Below, in pieces: positions 24,198-33,405 of a stretch of 64,000 nt of DNA. Made by a program: the position numbers and the translations under genes. This stretch comes from JAVJSD01 sp040219575 (GTDB lineage: Bacteria; Planctomycetota; Planctomycetia; Pirellulales; Pirellulaceae), in contig JAVJSD010000051.1 of the NCBI GenBank assembly GCA_040219575.1, forward strand, positions 1-64,000, read 5' to 3'. How positions within the stretch are numbered: the stretch's first letter is position 1; each line of letters begins with the position of its first letter. The notes below the pieces were generated by a model. The model was not told where the DNA came from. It saw nothing but the letters and a program-made list of their open reading frames with translations, and ran no database searches.

Positions 24198-25421
24198 TCA
24201 GGCGGCGGAGTTGGCGGACCTTCGACCAGGGGAGGCGTCCATCGCCAAGCGGACCGCGGCCAGCAACCGCCCGGCGGCGTTCTGCGGGGTCAGCGGCGCC
24301 ACGCGCTCCCGCGCCGCGACGCGCATGGCCGCAAGTTGCTCGCTGGGCGTCGACAGCGCGGCCTCGATGGCGGCGTCGATCTCCTGCGGTTGATCGCCGC
24401 GGAATCGCCAGCCGGTCTTGCCGCTCTCGCACAGTTCGTCGACCGCCTGGCTGTAGATGCTGCCCAACACGGGAAGTCCGGCGGTGAGCGCCTCGTTGAC
24501 CGCCATGCCCCAGTCGTCGGCCAGACTGGGGAAGGCGAAGATGCCCGCCTCGCCGTAGGCCCGCGCCACGCGGTCGTAGCCGCACTGACCAAGCAACTCC
24601 AGGGTCAAATTGGCAGGTGTTTCGATCGCTTCCAGCGCCGCCTGCTCCGGCCCGGCGCCGACCAGTGTGAACCGCACGTCGCGATGTGGATGGTCCGCCG
24701 CCCAGTGGGACAGCGCCTCGGTGAACGGCACGACTCCCTTCCGCTCGATCAGTTGTCCCACGAACAGCAAGTGGTGGGCGCGGTCGCCGGCGCGCTCCAG
24801 CGGCAGATGATCGAACTGGCCCGGCAACGTGGGATAGAACACGCGCGTGATCGCATCCGGCGGACAACCCAGCGACTGCAGGTAGCGGGCGCCGCTCTCT
24901 CCGTTGACCGCGAAGGCGTCGGCGCGGCGGATGAGCCAGCGCCGCAACAAGTGCCGCGACCAACCGCGGCCGCGCTCGGTGTGCTCCGACAGGCCGGCGA
25001 ACAACACCAGCGGCGTGCGGCGCACCAGGCGAGCGTAGATGGTCGCCAGCAACGAACGGATGCCGAGTTCTCCCGCGATGATCGCGTCGGGCGCCAGTCG
25101 CCGCAGCACGCTGACCGTGTTCCAGGGAACGTGCACGTATGCCGGATCGGTGAAGCCCGCCGGGTGCCGCCACCGCTGGTGAATGGTGGCCGTCCGCAGC
25201 ATCTGCACGTCCAGATCCTGCCAGTCGGGCTGCCAATGGCGGTTCGGCTCCATCGGCGTGGAGACGAGCACGGTCAGTTGTCTCACGCGTCGCGCTAGCT
25301 CGACGTACATCGGCCGCTTGTGCGGCGCGACGAAATTGGTCAACAGCACGACGTGCCCATCGAGCACGTCGGGCGCCGCCGTCGAGTCCAGGGCAATCGC
25401 GTTTTCTCGGGTGACAATCAT
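24198..25421 (-). CDS. Glycosyltransferase, GT-B fold
   Basis: A 407-residue protein. The C-terminal domain has LLFVGQLIERKGVVPFTEAL and the family signature PSLADDWGMAVNEALTAGLPVLG, with the E-X7-E type nucleotide-sugar site. The N-terminal domain contains LLTNFVAPHKRPMYVELA, typical of GT4 glycosyltransferases. It is a second glycosyltransferase of the cluster, between the acyltransferase and the ligase-like gene. Confidence 0.9.
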   Translation of the reverse strand: MIVTRENAIALDSTAAPDVLDGHVVLLTNFVAPHKRPMYVELARRVRQLTVLVSTPMEPNRHWQPDWQDLDVQMLRTATIHQRWRHPAGFTDPAYVHVPWNTVSVLRRLAPDAIIAGELGIRSLLATIYARLVRRTPLVLFAGLSEHTERGRGWSRHLLRRWLIRRADAFAVNGESGARYLQSLGCPPDAITRVFYPTLPGQFDHLPLERAGDRAHHLLFVGQLIERKGVVPFTEALSHWAADHPHRDVRFTLVGAGPEQAALEAIETPANLTLELLGQCGYDRVARAYGEAGIFAFPSLADDWGMAVNEALTAGLPVLGSIYSQAVDELCESGKTGWRFRGDQPQEIDAAIEAALSTPSEQLAAMRVAARERVAPLTPQNAAGRLLAAVRLAMDASPGRRSANSAA

Positions 25422-25476
25422 GGATGGAATCGGTGTCTTCTTCCTGCTGCTTCAGCTCGGTATCGCCATCGGAAAA

Positions 25477-26802
25477 CTAACCGCCCCACGACGGTTGGAG
25501 CGGCGCATTTCCGGAGTCGATCGCGCGGACGTTCGCTCCGCGGGCGGGATCGGAAAGAGCGCCGACGCCGCCGGCCGCCCAACCGGGGAACAACGCCGCC
25601 AACCACAGCAGCGTGTGCGCGTTGGGCACGGTCGTGAACACGACCGAGCCCGTGACGCCCTCGACCAGCACCAAACCGGTCATCACGATCGGCAGCAGAT
25701 GCAGGCCGTGGTAAGCCCGAAAGAATTGCGCCAGCAACATGGCGATCAGCAGCATGCCGCCGACCACGCCGGTCTCCACCATCACGTTCAGCAGCAGATT
25801 GTGCGCGTGACTGCCGGCCGCCCAATCCGGGCCCCCTTCATTCACGAAACGCGAACAGGCGAAGCCGTGTCCGAATAGCGGCGACGTGCCGATTTCGTGC
25901 AGCGTGAATTTCCACAGTTCGACTCGCCCCGTGAAGCTGAGGATCTCCTCGGCGTCGTTGGTGCGCGAGATCGAGCGGAGCACGGAATCGGCGTCGGCCG
26001 AGAGGGCCGCCAGCATGATCAAGGCCAGCGCGGCGCCGAATCCTCCGGCCAGCACCGTCACCGGGCGAGGCAGACGGTGCGTCACGACCAGCAGCGCCGC
26101 GAACATGGCGGAACCCAGCGCCGTCTTGCTGCCGCTGGCCCATAGCGTGGCCGCGGCGAACACCAGCAAGGGCAAGACCATCCACCAGCGGAGCCACCCA
26201 CTGACCCACGCGACCAGCAGTATCGCAATCAGCAGCGACGCCATGCTGCCCGTGCCGTTGGGATGCATCAGACCGGCCAGGCGCCCCGCGTCCTCGGGAT
26301 CCGCCAGGGCGTACGGTTCGCGCCCCAAATCGGGCGTGAGGTAGTACGCGGCCCAACAGCCGATCAACAGCAACGTCGTCGAGGCGACGATGGTCGCCGC
26401 AATCCGTCGTGCGCCAAGCCGTTGAACCACCGCCGGGGCGAATAGCACCATGCAAAACAGAGAGACCGCCGCCACCGCCGAGTAACGCAGGTCGCGGGCG
26501 AAGAACACCGACAGCGCGGCCCAACCGGCGAACGCCAGGACCAGCACGCCGGGCGGACGAAAAAAAAGCTCGATCGTGCGAGAAAGGTGCATCAGGCCAA
26601 ACAGACCGCACAGGCCGCAGACCGCCACGCGCAGCAAGACCTGCCAGTCGGCCGACAGGTCGTCCGGCGCCCGCACGCGAAAGCTGCTTTGATTGACCAG
26701 CACGACCGCCGCCATCAGCGCACAGCCCAGCACGATCGGCGCGCGGCTCTCGCTGCGACCTGTCGCGGTGGATGTTCGTTGCGCAGTGATTGCGGAAACC
26801 AT
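25477..26802 (-). CDS. O-antigen ligase / Wzy-type membrane protein
   Basis: A 441-residue membrane protein with about ten to eleven hydrophobic segments (examples VLGCALMAAVVLVNQ, VLVLAFAGWAALSVFFA, LLIAILLVAWVSGWL, TVLAGGFGAALALIML). The large loop before the last segments contains LFGHGFACSRF and AHNLLLNVMVETGVVGGMLL, the Wzy_C/O-antigen ligase signature with the conserved His. It would ligate or polymerise lipid-linked glycans at the outer face of the inner membrane. It is the first gene of the cluster; 55 bp separate it from the next. Confidence 0.88.
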   Translation of the reverse strand: MVSAITAQRTSTATGRSESRAPIVLGCALMAAVVLVNQSSFRVRAPDDLSADWQVLLRVAVCGLCGLFGLMHLSRTIELFFRPPGVLVLAFAGWAALSVFFARDLRYSAVAAVSLFCMVLFAPAVVQRLGARRIAATIVASTTLLLIGCWAAYYLTPDLGREPYALADPEDAGRLAGLMHPNGTGSMASLLIAILLVAWVSGWLRWWMVLPLLVFAAATLWASGSKTALGSAMFAALLVVTHRLPRPVTVLAGGFGAALALIMLAALSADADSVLRSISRTNDAEEILSFTGRVELWKFTLHEIGTSPLFGHGFACSRFVNEGGPDWAAGSHAHNLLLNVMVETGVVGGMLLIAMLLAQFFRAYHGLHLLPIVMTGLVLVEGVTGSVVFTTVPNAHTLLWLAALFPGWAAGGVGALSDPARGANVRAIDSGNAPLQPSWGG

Positions 26803-27025
26803 GCCGATGGCCGAACGACTCGGTGCGAAGGATCAGAAGATTCACTGCCCCAAGCAGTGTCGATAATGGGCGACACGCATTAATCCAGTGTAATTGGGTT
26901 GCATGGGAGGTCTATGCGTGAATTGGATATCTACGGACGATGGGCGTGAAAGATAGCGCAGGAGCATGGCCGCCCTCGGCCGTGGGGGTTGTAGGGATTA
27001 CTACCCGCATCCAGAGGGGGTGCGG

Positions 27026-27670
27026 CTAGTCGCGCTGCGGGCGATGGAGCAATTGCTGGCGCAGCACCTGAAAGATCCCTCGGGATACTTCTTCTTTCGT
27101 GCCCGAGAGTGTGGCCAGCACCTCGCCGCTGGGCGCGAGAATCTCCACCCGGTTGTCGAGCGAATTCATGGCGTCAGGACCGTTGAGGACCATCAGATCG
27201 CAGTGCTTCTTGGTCAGCTTGACGAGCGCTCGGAAACGCGGATCCTCAGTTTCCAGCGCGAATCCCACCACCCATTGAGCCGGCCGCTTCTCGCCGCCCA
27301 AGGTGGCCACGACGTCGGGCGTCTCGATCAGGTGCAGCACCAGCGGCTCGCCGGTCTTGGCGATCTTGTGTTGCTCGACGCGCACCGGGCGGTAGTCGCA
27401 GGGCGCCGCGGCCCCGATCAGTCCATCGCAACGCGGGAATTCCTCGCGGCAGGCGGCCAGCATCTCGTCGGTGGTGTCGACCCAGCGGACCTTGGCCTCG
27501 GCCGGATACTCGACTTCCACCGGCCCGCTGACGACCACGACCTGGTGACCATCGGCCAGGGCCGCCTCGGTCAGCGCCCGGCCCATCCGCCCGCTCGAGG
27601 CGTTGGTAAGGTACCGCACGGGATCGAGATACTGCCGCGTCGGTCCGGAGGTGATCAGGATCAGCGCCAT
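27026..27670 (-). CDS. coaB: Phosphopantothenate-cysteine ligase domain protein (stand-alone CoaB)
   Basis: A 214-residue protein equal to the C-terminal half of bacterial CoaBC. TSGPTRQYLDPVRYLTNASSGRMG is the nucleotide-binding N-terminus, AAAPCDYRP matches the AAVADYRP motif and KIAK the KIKK motif. VVGFALETED is also conserved. It joins 4'-phosphopantothenate to cysteine in coenzyme A synthesis. No flavin decarboxylase (CoaC) domain is attached or adjacent, so that step must be encoded elsewhere. The gene stands alone on the minus strand. Confidence 0.9.
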   Translation of the reverse strand: MALILITSGPTRQYLDPVRYLTNASSGRMGRALTEAALADGHQVVVVSGPVEVEYPAEAKVRWVDTTDEMLAACREEFPRCDGLIGAAAPCDYRPVRVEQHKIAKTGEPLVLHLIETPDVVATLGGEKRPAQWVVGFALETEDPRFRALVKLTKKHCDLMVLNGPDAMNSLDNRVEILAPSGEVLATLSGTKEEVSRGIFQVLRQQLLHRPQRD

Positions 27671-28052
27671 GCCAGGATTCGATCCATTGCGAGATTACGA
27701 ACAGCGTCGCAAGACTCGGCTCTGTCTGGAAACGCCGATGTGGAAAGTCGATTGGTGGCGGAACGCGTGAGAGTTCCGCTGTTCTCAATGCCGTCGGAAG
27801 ACTCACGACTTCCGCTACGAAGTTTCCAGACAACGCCCAGTCGACGCACACCTACGACTGGCCGAGTTCTCAACAATTGTCGCCGCCGTGGCGGCCTTCG
27901 CAAGTCGACCGCCGCTGTCGCCGCCAACCTGCGCAAACGCCGGCCGGACGTGTAGACTGACCAATCGCCAGCCCCGGCCGCGATTTCCACCTCGTTACGT
28001 CTCGAGCGGTTCGCCCACGGCCGTCTGCCTTGCTTCCTCGATTCCGGCACGC
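27671..28052. other. Divergent intergenic region with a REP-B hairpin
   Basis: This 382 bp region lies between divergently transcribed coaB and the sulfatase-like gene. A REP-B hairpin, GGAAG-ACTCACGACTTCC-type, is at 27795-27813 with the usual GCTAC tag. No small gene is convincing. Confidence 0.6.
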
Positions 28053-29279
28053 ATGAATCCCCCCCGCAGTTCGATCGTCGTCACGTTCGACCGCCTTGGT
28101 TCGGGCTACCTGGGACCGTACGGCAACACCTGGATCGAAACCCCCAACTTCAACCAGTTGGCGAGCGAATCGTGCTTGTTCGAGTTCGCCACGGCGCAGT
28201 CGCCGTGTCTGGAAGCGACGTACGGGGCCTTGTGGAGTGGTCGGCATGTGCTGGCGGCAGGGGAGACGGCGATTGAGCACGCCTTGCCCGCGCTGCTGAC
28301 GTCGTCGGGCGTGACGACGTCGCTCATCACCGACGAGCCAGCGCTGCTCGCGCATCGCCTGGCGGCGGGATTCTCGGAGACCATCCCGCTCGCCCCCGAG
28401 ACCCTGCGGCGTCTGGCCGACGACGAAAGCCGGACGCAGATGGCGCGGCTGTTCGCCACGGCGCTCGACTACCTGGAGACGGACGCCGGGCCGCGATTGC
28501 TGTGGATTCATTGCCGGGGCATGCAGGGGGGGTGGGATGCGCCGTATGCATTGCGCAATCAATTCGCCGACGAGGAGGATCCCAATCCCCCGACGTTTCT
28601 CGATCCGCCGTCGGAATTGCTGCCGGCTGGCTACGATCCCGACGACTTGCTCGGCGCGATGCACGCCTACGCGGGACAGGTCGTGCTCGCCGATATGTGT
28701 CTCGGCGCGCTGCTCGACGCCGTGCGGCAAAGCGGGGGCGACTCCCCGCTGCTGGTTGTCGCGGGCACGCGCGGTTTTGCGTTGGGGGAACATGGAGCGG
28801 TGGGCCAGGCGGGCGACGCCCTGTTGGGCGAGGTCCTGCAGACGCCGCTGCTGGTGCGAATGCCCGACGGAGTCGGCGCGACGCGCCGCAGCACCGCGCT
28901 GGTGCAGTCGCCCGATCTCTTCACGACGCTGCTCGATTGGCACGCCGCCGGCGCGGCGCCGGACGATGGCGTGTTCGGCGAGAGCCTGCTGCCGGTCGTT
29001 CGTGGCGAGGCGCAGTTCGAGCGGAATGTCGTCTGCTCGGCCTACCGGCAGGAGCGATCGATCCGCACGCCGGCCTGGTTTTTGCGCCGTGCCGACCAGC
29101 AGGTGCAACTGTACGTCAAGCCCGACGACCGCTGGGAGTACAACGAAGTTTCGGATCGTTGCGGCGACGTGGTGGCGGCGCTGCTCGAACGACTGGAGGC
29201 GTGCGAGCGTGAACTGGTCGAGCAGGGACGAATTTCCTTGCAGCATCTGCAGGACGTACTCCTGCACGGCTACGAATAA
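28053..29279 (+). CDS. Sulfatase/alkaline phosphatase-superfamily protein lacking the formylglycine motif
   Basis: A 408-residue protein with the sulfatase fold: IVVTFDRLGSGYLGPYGN at the N-terminus, TPNFNQLASES, and a C-terminal region with TPLLVRMPDG and LFTTLLDW. The family's C/S-X-P-X-R sequence for formylglycine is absent: the expected place reads SPCLEATYGALWSGR, keeping the Cys and the GR but not the Pro and Arg. The metal-binding DD pair reads DR. No signal peptide is seen. It is probably a cytoplasmic, catalytically altered member. Start ATG 28053-28055 gives MNPPRSSIVVTFD; the frame upstream is open but not protein-like. Confidence 0.8.
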   Translation: MNPPRSSIVVTFDRLGSGYLGPYGNTWIETPNFNQLASESCLFEFATAQSPCLEATYGALWSGRHVLAAGETAIEHALPALLTSSGVTTSLITDEPALLAHRLAAGFSETIPLAPETLRRLADDESRTQMARLFATALDYLETDAGPRLLWIHCRGMQGGWDAPYALRNQFADEEDPNPPTFLDPPSELLPAGYDPDDLLGAMHAYAGQVVLADMCLGALLDAVRQSGGDSPLLVVAGTRGFALGEHGAVGQAGDALLGEVLQTPLLVRMPDGVGATRRSTALVQSPDLFTTLLDWHAAGAAPDDGVFGESLLPVVRGEAQFERNVVCSAYRQERSIRTPAWFLRRADQQVQLYVKPDDRWEYNEVSDRCGDVVAALLERLEACERELVEQGRISLQHLQDVLLHGYE

Positions 29280-29330
29280 CGCGGGACGGTGCTTGCGATA
29301 GGGCGAATCGGCTGGGGTGGGATCTGCTGC

Positions 29331-29484
29331 GTGGCATGGGCCCCTGGCCCGTGATTGGAGCGGGGGACGTCGTTGGGCTGTCGAGTGTCGGCGCGGATTC
29401 ACGGCCGAGGGCGGCCATGCTACGGAAAGTGGCATGGGCCCCTGGCCCGTGATTGGAGCGGGGGACGTCGTTGGGCTGTCGAGT
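29331..29484. repeat. Two identical 56-bp direct repeats
   Basis: The 56 bp at 29331-29386 recur without visible change at 29429-29484 (starting GTGGCATGGGCCCCTGGCCC, ending GGGCTGTCGAGT). The second is followed by a REP-B half hairpin (CTCACGACTTCCGCTACG) at 29485-29502. The ~240 bp region 29280-29519 has no gene. Confidence 0.9.
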
Positions 29485-29519
29485 CTCACGACTTCCGCTA
29501 CGAGGGTTCCCAGCAAGTG

Positions 29520-30887
29520 CTAGTTCCACCACCACGGGGCGTCGGCCGCGGGGGTCGATTTGGCGCGGATGGGGGCCACCTGGTCGTCCACCTCCGACTT
29601 GGCGACCACTTGCCAGGGATCGATGTCGACGCCGCCCGAAGCGGTCACGATCCACTCTCGGCCGGCTCTCAGGAAGCTGCACTGGGTGGCGATCGATTTG
29701 GGAGCGTGCCAGGTGATGACCTCCAGGGCCGCCTCGTCGCTGAGCAGCGTGGGGGCGGTCAGGCCGGCGAGTCCCAGCAAGTCTTCTTTCTCGATCAGGG
29801 CGGCCACGACGCACATGTCCATCAGGTTTCGCAGGTGGCCGAAGGCGGCCTGCTTGACGGAGAGCTGCTCGTAATTTTTCGTCATCTGATCGGCCCATTT
29901 CTGGGCCAGCGGGTTGGCCTTCCCCGTGCCCGTCACCGAACCGGAGGTGACGATTTCGTCCTCGGTCATCGCCTTCACGCCGCCGTCGAGCCGCCAGGCG
30001 AGGCCGTCCTCGCTTCGCGACAGCGGCTTGTAGTCGCAGGCCAACCACCAGCGAGGCATCAGATTCGTCGGACGCGTGCGGCTCTGCTGCATCATCTGCA
30101 CGAAGCTCGGCAGCTCTTCGATCGGCGAGGGATCGAGCTGCATCGCGATGCGCTTCATGTGAAAGTCGGCGGCCAGCATCACCCGCGCGAAGTGGCTGTC
30201 GACCGGCACGCCGGTCACCGAAATCTGCTGCGGTCCCAGCGCCTTCTCCATGCCCGCCACCGCGGCCGGGCTGAATTGCTTGACCTTCTTCAGGTACGAA
30301 TCCAGATTGCGACGGCCTTCTTCGGTGGGATCGATCGAAAGCGTGATGCCCTCGGCCCGCGCATCGGAGGTGCTCCGCAGCGCCACCAGTAGATCGTCGA
30401 GGTGCAGCACCGGCCGGCCGGTGGTGACGCCCACCACGTCGCCCTGTTCGTTGACCGTCCAGCCTTCGCCGGGGCCTGCCAACACGATGTCGCGCTCTTC
30501 GGGATAGACCAGCACGTACTCGATGCGTTGCAGTCCCGCCAGGTAGTTGATTTCGTCGGGCAACATGCCGTGGCGGTCGCGGCGGGCGGTGCGGATCGCC
30601 TCGTCAAGTTTGCGAAGCGAAATCCTCCGCAAGCCGACGGGCGCCGTCATGGCGTCGGGCGTTTTCGGCGTGCGCTCGCGAATTGTCTTCAAGAACAACG
30701 ACCGGTCCTCGCGCGTGGGGAGGGAGACCACGCCGTGGGCGTCGATCGCGATGCCGCCCACGCTGCGGTTGCGAAATCCGGCGCCGCAGAATCCACCGTG
30801 CGAGGTGGAGAGAATCTGGGTGACCACGAACAGGCAACCCAACCAGATCGTCAGCCATTGAACGCGCGCGCAGCTGGAACGTGACAT
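29520..30887 (-). CDS. Secreted planctomycete protein, DUF1598-like
   Basis: A 455-residue protein with an N-terminal signal segment (VQWLTIWLGCLFVVTQILS). The mature part resembles the planctomycete DUF1598 family: FRNRSVGGIAIDAHGVV near the start, RRISLRKLDEAI, then LVYPEERDIVLAGPGEGW and DSHFARVMLAADFHMKRI. No catalytic motif is evident and function is unknown. It ends in PWWWN. The gene is monocistronic and divergent from the FHA regulator at 31245. I am confident it is a real secreted protein, less so of the family name. Confidence 0.75.
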   Translation of the reverse strand: MSRSSCARVQWLTIWLGCLFVVTQILSTSHGGFCGAGFRNRSVGGIAIDAHGVVSLPTREDRSLFLKTIRERTPKTPDAMTAPVGLRRISLRKLDEAIRTARRDRHGMLPDEINYLAGLQRIEYVLVYPEERDIVLAGPGEGWTVNEQGDVVGVTTGRPVLHLDDLLVALRSTSDARAEGITLSIDPTEEGRRNLDSYLKKVKQFSPAAVAGMEKALGPQQISVTGVPVDSHFARVMLAADFHMKRIAMQLDPSPIEELPSFVQMMQQSRTRPTNLMPRWWLACDYKPLSRSEDGLAWRLDGGVKAMTEDEIVTSGSVTGTGKANPLAQKWADQMTKNYEQLSVKQAAFGHLRNLMDMCVVAALIEKEDLLGLAGLTAPTLLSDEAALEVITWHAPKSIATQCSFLRAGREWIVTASGGVDIDPWQVVAKSEVDDQVAPIRAKSTPAADAPWWWN

Positions 30888-31244
30888 GGGAAATGGCTCC
30901 TGAATTGAACGCCGGAGACGAGATGCTGGGTCTTCGTGCCGGTTCGTTTTAACACCCTTGGCCCGTTTGCCGGGTGCGCGAACCTGTTCGCCGCCGGCTC
31001 GCCCCCCCGATATAAGGAGAGCTTGAATGACTCTAGAATATCTCCTGACGTGGAAAAATGCAACAAATTCGGACCGGGCCGTCTCTTTATATGGCGATTT
31101 ACGGGTCGCGGCGGCGGCGGTTTGCGGTTGTCGATTCGTCGATGGCCAAGATAAGTTGTATGCTGGTGGTTATCTTGCCACTCTTGTCGTATCGGCGCCG
31201 GGCGAACGTTCGCCCGAAAAAGCTCTTCAGGCCCGTCGAAAGGC
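30888..31244. promoter_or_regulatory. Divergent intergenic region with a possible leader ORF
   Basis: This 357 bp region separates two divergent genes. A good Shine-Dalgarno, AAGGAGA (31014-31020), lies 6 nt before an ATG at 31027 that opens a 79-codon frame ending at 31266, just past the start of the FHA regulator. Its codon use is less GC-rich at third positions than the neighbours, so it may be a leader peptide or chance. No clear sigma-54 promoter was recognised. Confidence 0.35.
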
Positions 31245-33344
31245 GTGTTCGTGTCGGATCAGTTAGAAAGCGGCGTTTCGCGCCAGCAGAGTCCCAGCGA
31301 CAGCACGATGCTGGCGTACCTGGTGATCCGCGAGGGAAGCAAATGGTCGGACGTGTTTCGGCTGGTTCCCGGACGGACGGTGACGGTGGGCCGCGCGCCG
31401 ACCAACCAGATCGTGGTCAAGGACGAGCAGTGCAGCCGCCACCACGCCGAGATCTTCGTCACCCAGGGGCGTTGGACGCTGCGCGACCTGGACAGCCGCA
31501 ACGGCACGGCGGTCGGCGCCCAGCGAGTGCGGGGCGACTACGCCCTTTCGCCGGGCGACGTGATTCGCATCGCCCACGCGCAGCTGGCGTTCGTGTACGA
31601 CATTTCCGACGCCTTCGGCGAGAACGGCGGGGCCACGCGGCGCGACTGGGGCGATGAACTCGCCGACGAAACCGTCAGCACCCGGCGCGACGCGCTGGAG
31701 CCTTACGACAGCGACGTGCTCGAACCGCACGAAACGACCACCATCACCGACCGCCGCGGTCAGACCCGCTACCTGGAACCGGCCGAGAACTACGACGACG
31801 TCACCATTCCCAAGGTGGGCCGGGCCGCGACCACGCTCTGCCGCCTGGCGTTCGAACTCGCCAATCAGAAGGACATCACGTCGGCGGCCAACCTGGCGCT
31901 CAATGGATTGTTCGAAGGCACCAACGTCGACGCCGGCGGGGTGCTGCTGGTGCCGCGCGACACCGGCGAGGCCAAGAGCGTGCACGACCTGCAAGTCGTC
32001 GCCTCGCGGACCGACAACCGGCCCTCGTATCACCGCGTCACCAATTTCCTGGCCATGACGGTGCTGCGGGAAGGCGAAGCGGTGCTGGCCCGCAACATCG
32101 AGGGCGACAGCGCCCTGGGCACGCGCGACAGCAAGGGCGAGATTCTCGCCACCAGCGTCATCTGCGCGCCGATCCGCCGCGATGCGAAGGTGATCGGCCT
32201 GGTCCACCTGTATTCCACCAGCAGCAGCCGTCTGCTCGATTCCGACGACCTGGAATTCGCCCTGGCCGTGGCCGACAACGTGGCCCTGGCGATGACCAAT
32301 CTCGAACAGCGCCAGGAACTGGCCGACAAGGTGCTGCTCTCCAAGAGCGAGATCGACCAGCTCCGCCGCCGGTTGGGGGCGGAGAGCCAGATCGTCGGTT
32401 CGAGCGAACAAATGGGACGCGTGCATCAAGACATCGCCCGCGCCGCCTCGGCCCGCACCACCGTGCTGATTCGCGGCGAAAGCGGCGTGGGCAAGGAGCT
32501 CGTCGCGCGGGCCGTGCACTTCTCCAGCCCGCGCAAGCAGGGGCCGTTCGTGTGCCTCAACTGCGCCGCGCTCACCGAGACGCTGCTCGAGAGCGAACTG
32601 TTCGGCCACGAACGGGGCGCGTTCACCGGCGCCACCGATCGCAAGATCGGCAAGTTCGAGGCGGCCGACCAGGGGACGCTGATGCTCGACGAAATCGGCG
32701 AGATGAGCCCCGCCATTCAGGCCAAGTTCCTCCGCGTGCTGGAAGGGCATCCCTTCGAACGCGTCGGCGGCAACAAGGCGATCAAGGTCGACGTCCGCGT
32801 CATCGCGGCCACCAACCGCGATCTGGAGAAGGCGGTCTCGGAGGGAGAGTTCCGCCGCGATCTCTACTTCCGCCTGAACGTGTTCGAAATCAAGGTGCCG
32901 TCGTTGCGGAAGCGGCCCGACGACGTCATCGAACTGGCCACCTTCTTTCTGAAACGATTCAGCGCCGAAACCGGCCGGCGTTTGCGGGGGTTCACACCAG
33001 AGGCGGTGCGGCAATTGAAGGAGTATCGCTGGCCGGGCAACGTCCGCGAACTCAAGAACGTGATCGAACGGGCGGTGCTGCTGGCGCGCGATGAATTGAT
33101 CGACGTCGGCGACGTCACGCTTTCGAACCTGTCGACGGCGAGCGAATCGGGGCTCGTCGCGCAGCCGCGCAACGTCTACGAACCCGCCACGCTGGCGGAC
33201 ATCGAACGGGGACACATCCTGGCGACGCTCAACGCCACCGGCTGGAACAAGAGCCGCACGGCCGCCATCCTGGGGATCGAGCGCTCGACGCTCGATCGCA
33301 AGATCCGCCGCTACGAATTGAGCCGCCGCTCGGCGAAACCCTGA
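31245..33344 (+). CDS. FHA-GAF sigma-54-dependent transcription activator
   Basis: A 699-residue regulator. An FHA domain (about 23-120) has GRAPTNQI, SRHH and DLDSRNG, for binding phosphothreonine. A GAF domain follows (about 195-355). The AAA+ domain (about 380-610) has Walker A GESGVGKE, GAFTGA and Walker B LMLDEIGEM, and the C-terminus is a Fis-type helix-turn-helix (SRTAAILGIERSTLDRKI). It should activate sigma-54 RNA polymerase in response to a Ser/Thr-kinase signal. The start is uncertain: GTG 31245, GTG 31251 (preceded by AAAGG) or ATG 31308, which begins at the FHA domain. Confidence 0.92.
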   Translation: MFVSDQLESGVSRQQSPSDSTMLAYLVIREGSKWSDVFRLVPGRTVTVGRAPTNQIVVKDEQCSRHHAEIFVTQGRWTLRDLDSRNGTAVGAQRVRGDYALSPGDVIRIAHAQLAFVYDISDAFGENGGATRRDWGDELADETVSTRRDALEPYDSDVLEPHETTTITDRRGQTRYLEPAENYDDVTIPKVGRAATTLCRLAFELANQKDITSAANLALNGLFEGTNVDAGGVLLVPRDTGEAKSVHDLQVVASRTDNRPSYHRVTNFLAMTVLREGEAVLARNIEGDSALGTRDSKGEILATSVICAPIRRDAKVIGLVHLYSTSSSRLLDSDDLEFALAVADNVALAMTNLEQRQELADKVLLSKSEIDQLRRRLGAESQIVGSSEQMGRVHQDIARAASARTTVLIRGESGVGKELVARAVHFSSPRKQGPFVCLNCAALTETLLESELFGHERGAFTGATDRKIGKFEAADQGTLMLDEIGEMSPAIQAKFLRVLEGHPFERVGGNKAIKVDVRVIAATNRDLEKAVSEGEFRRDLYFRLNVFEIKVPSLRKRPDDVIELATFFLKRFSAETGRRLRGFTPEAVRQLKEYRWPGNVRELKNVIERAVLLARDELIDVGDVTLSNLSTASESGLVAQPRNVYEPATLADIERGHILATLNATGWNKSRTAAILGIERSTLDRKIRRYELSRRSAKP

Positions 33345-33405
33345 CGTCCTCCGCGGTCATTGGACTCGGGATTCCTCATGCCGAAGCGTCGCCGCGAGGG
33401 ACTCG

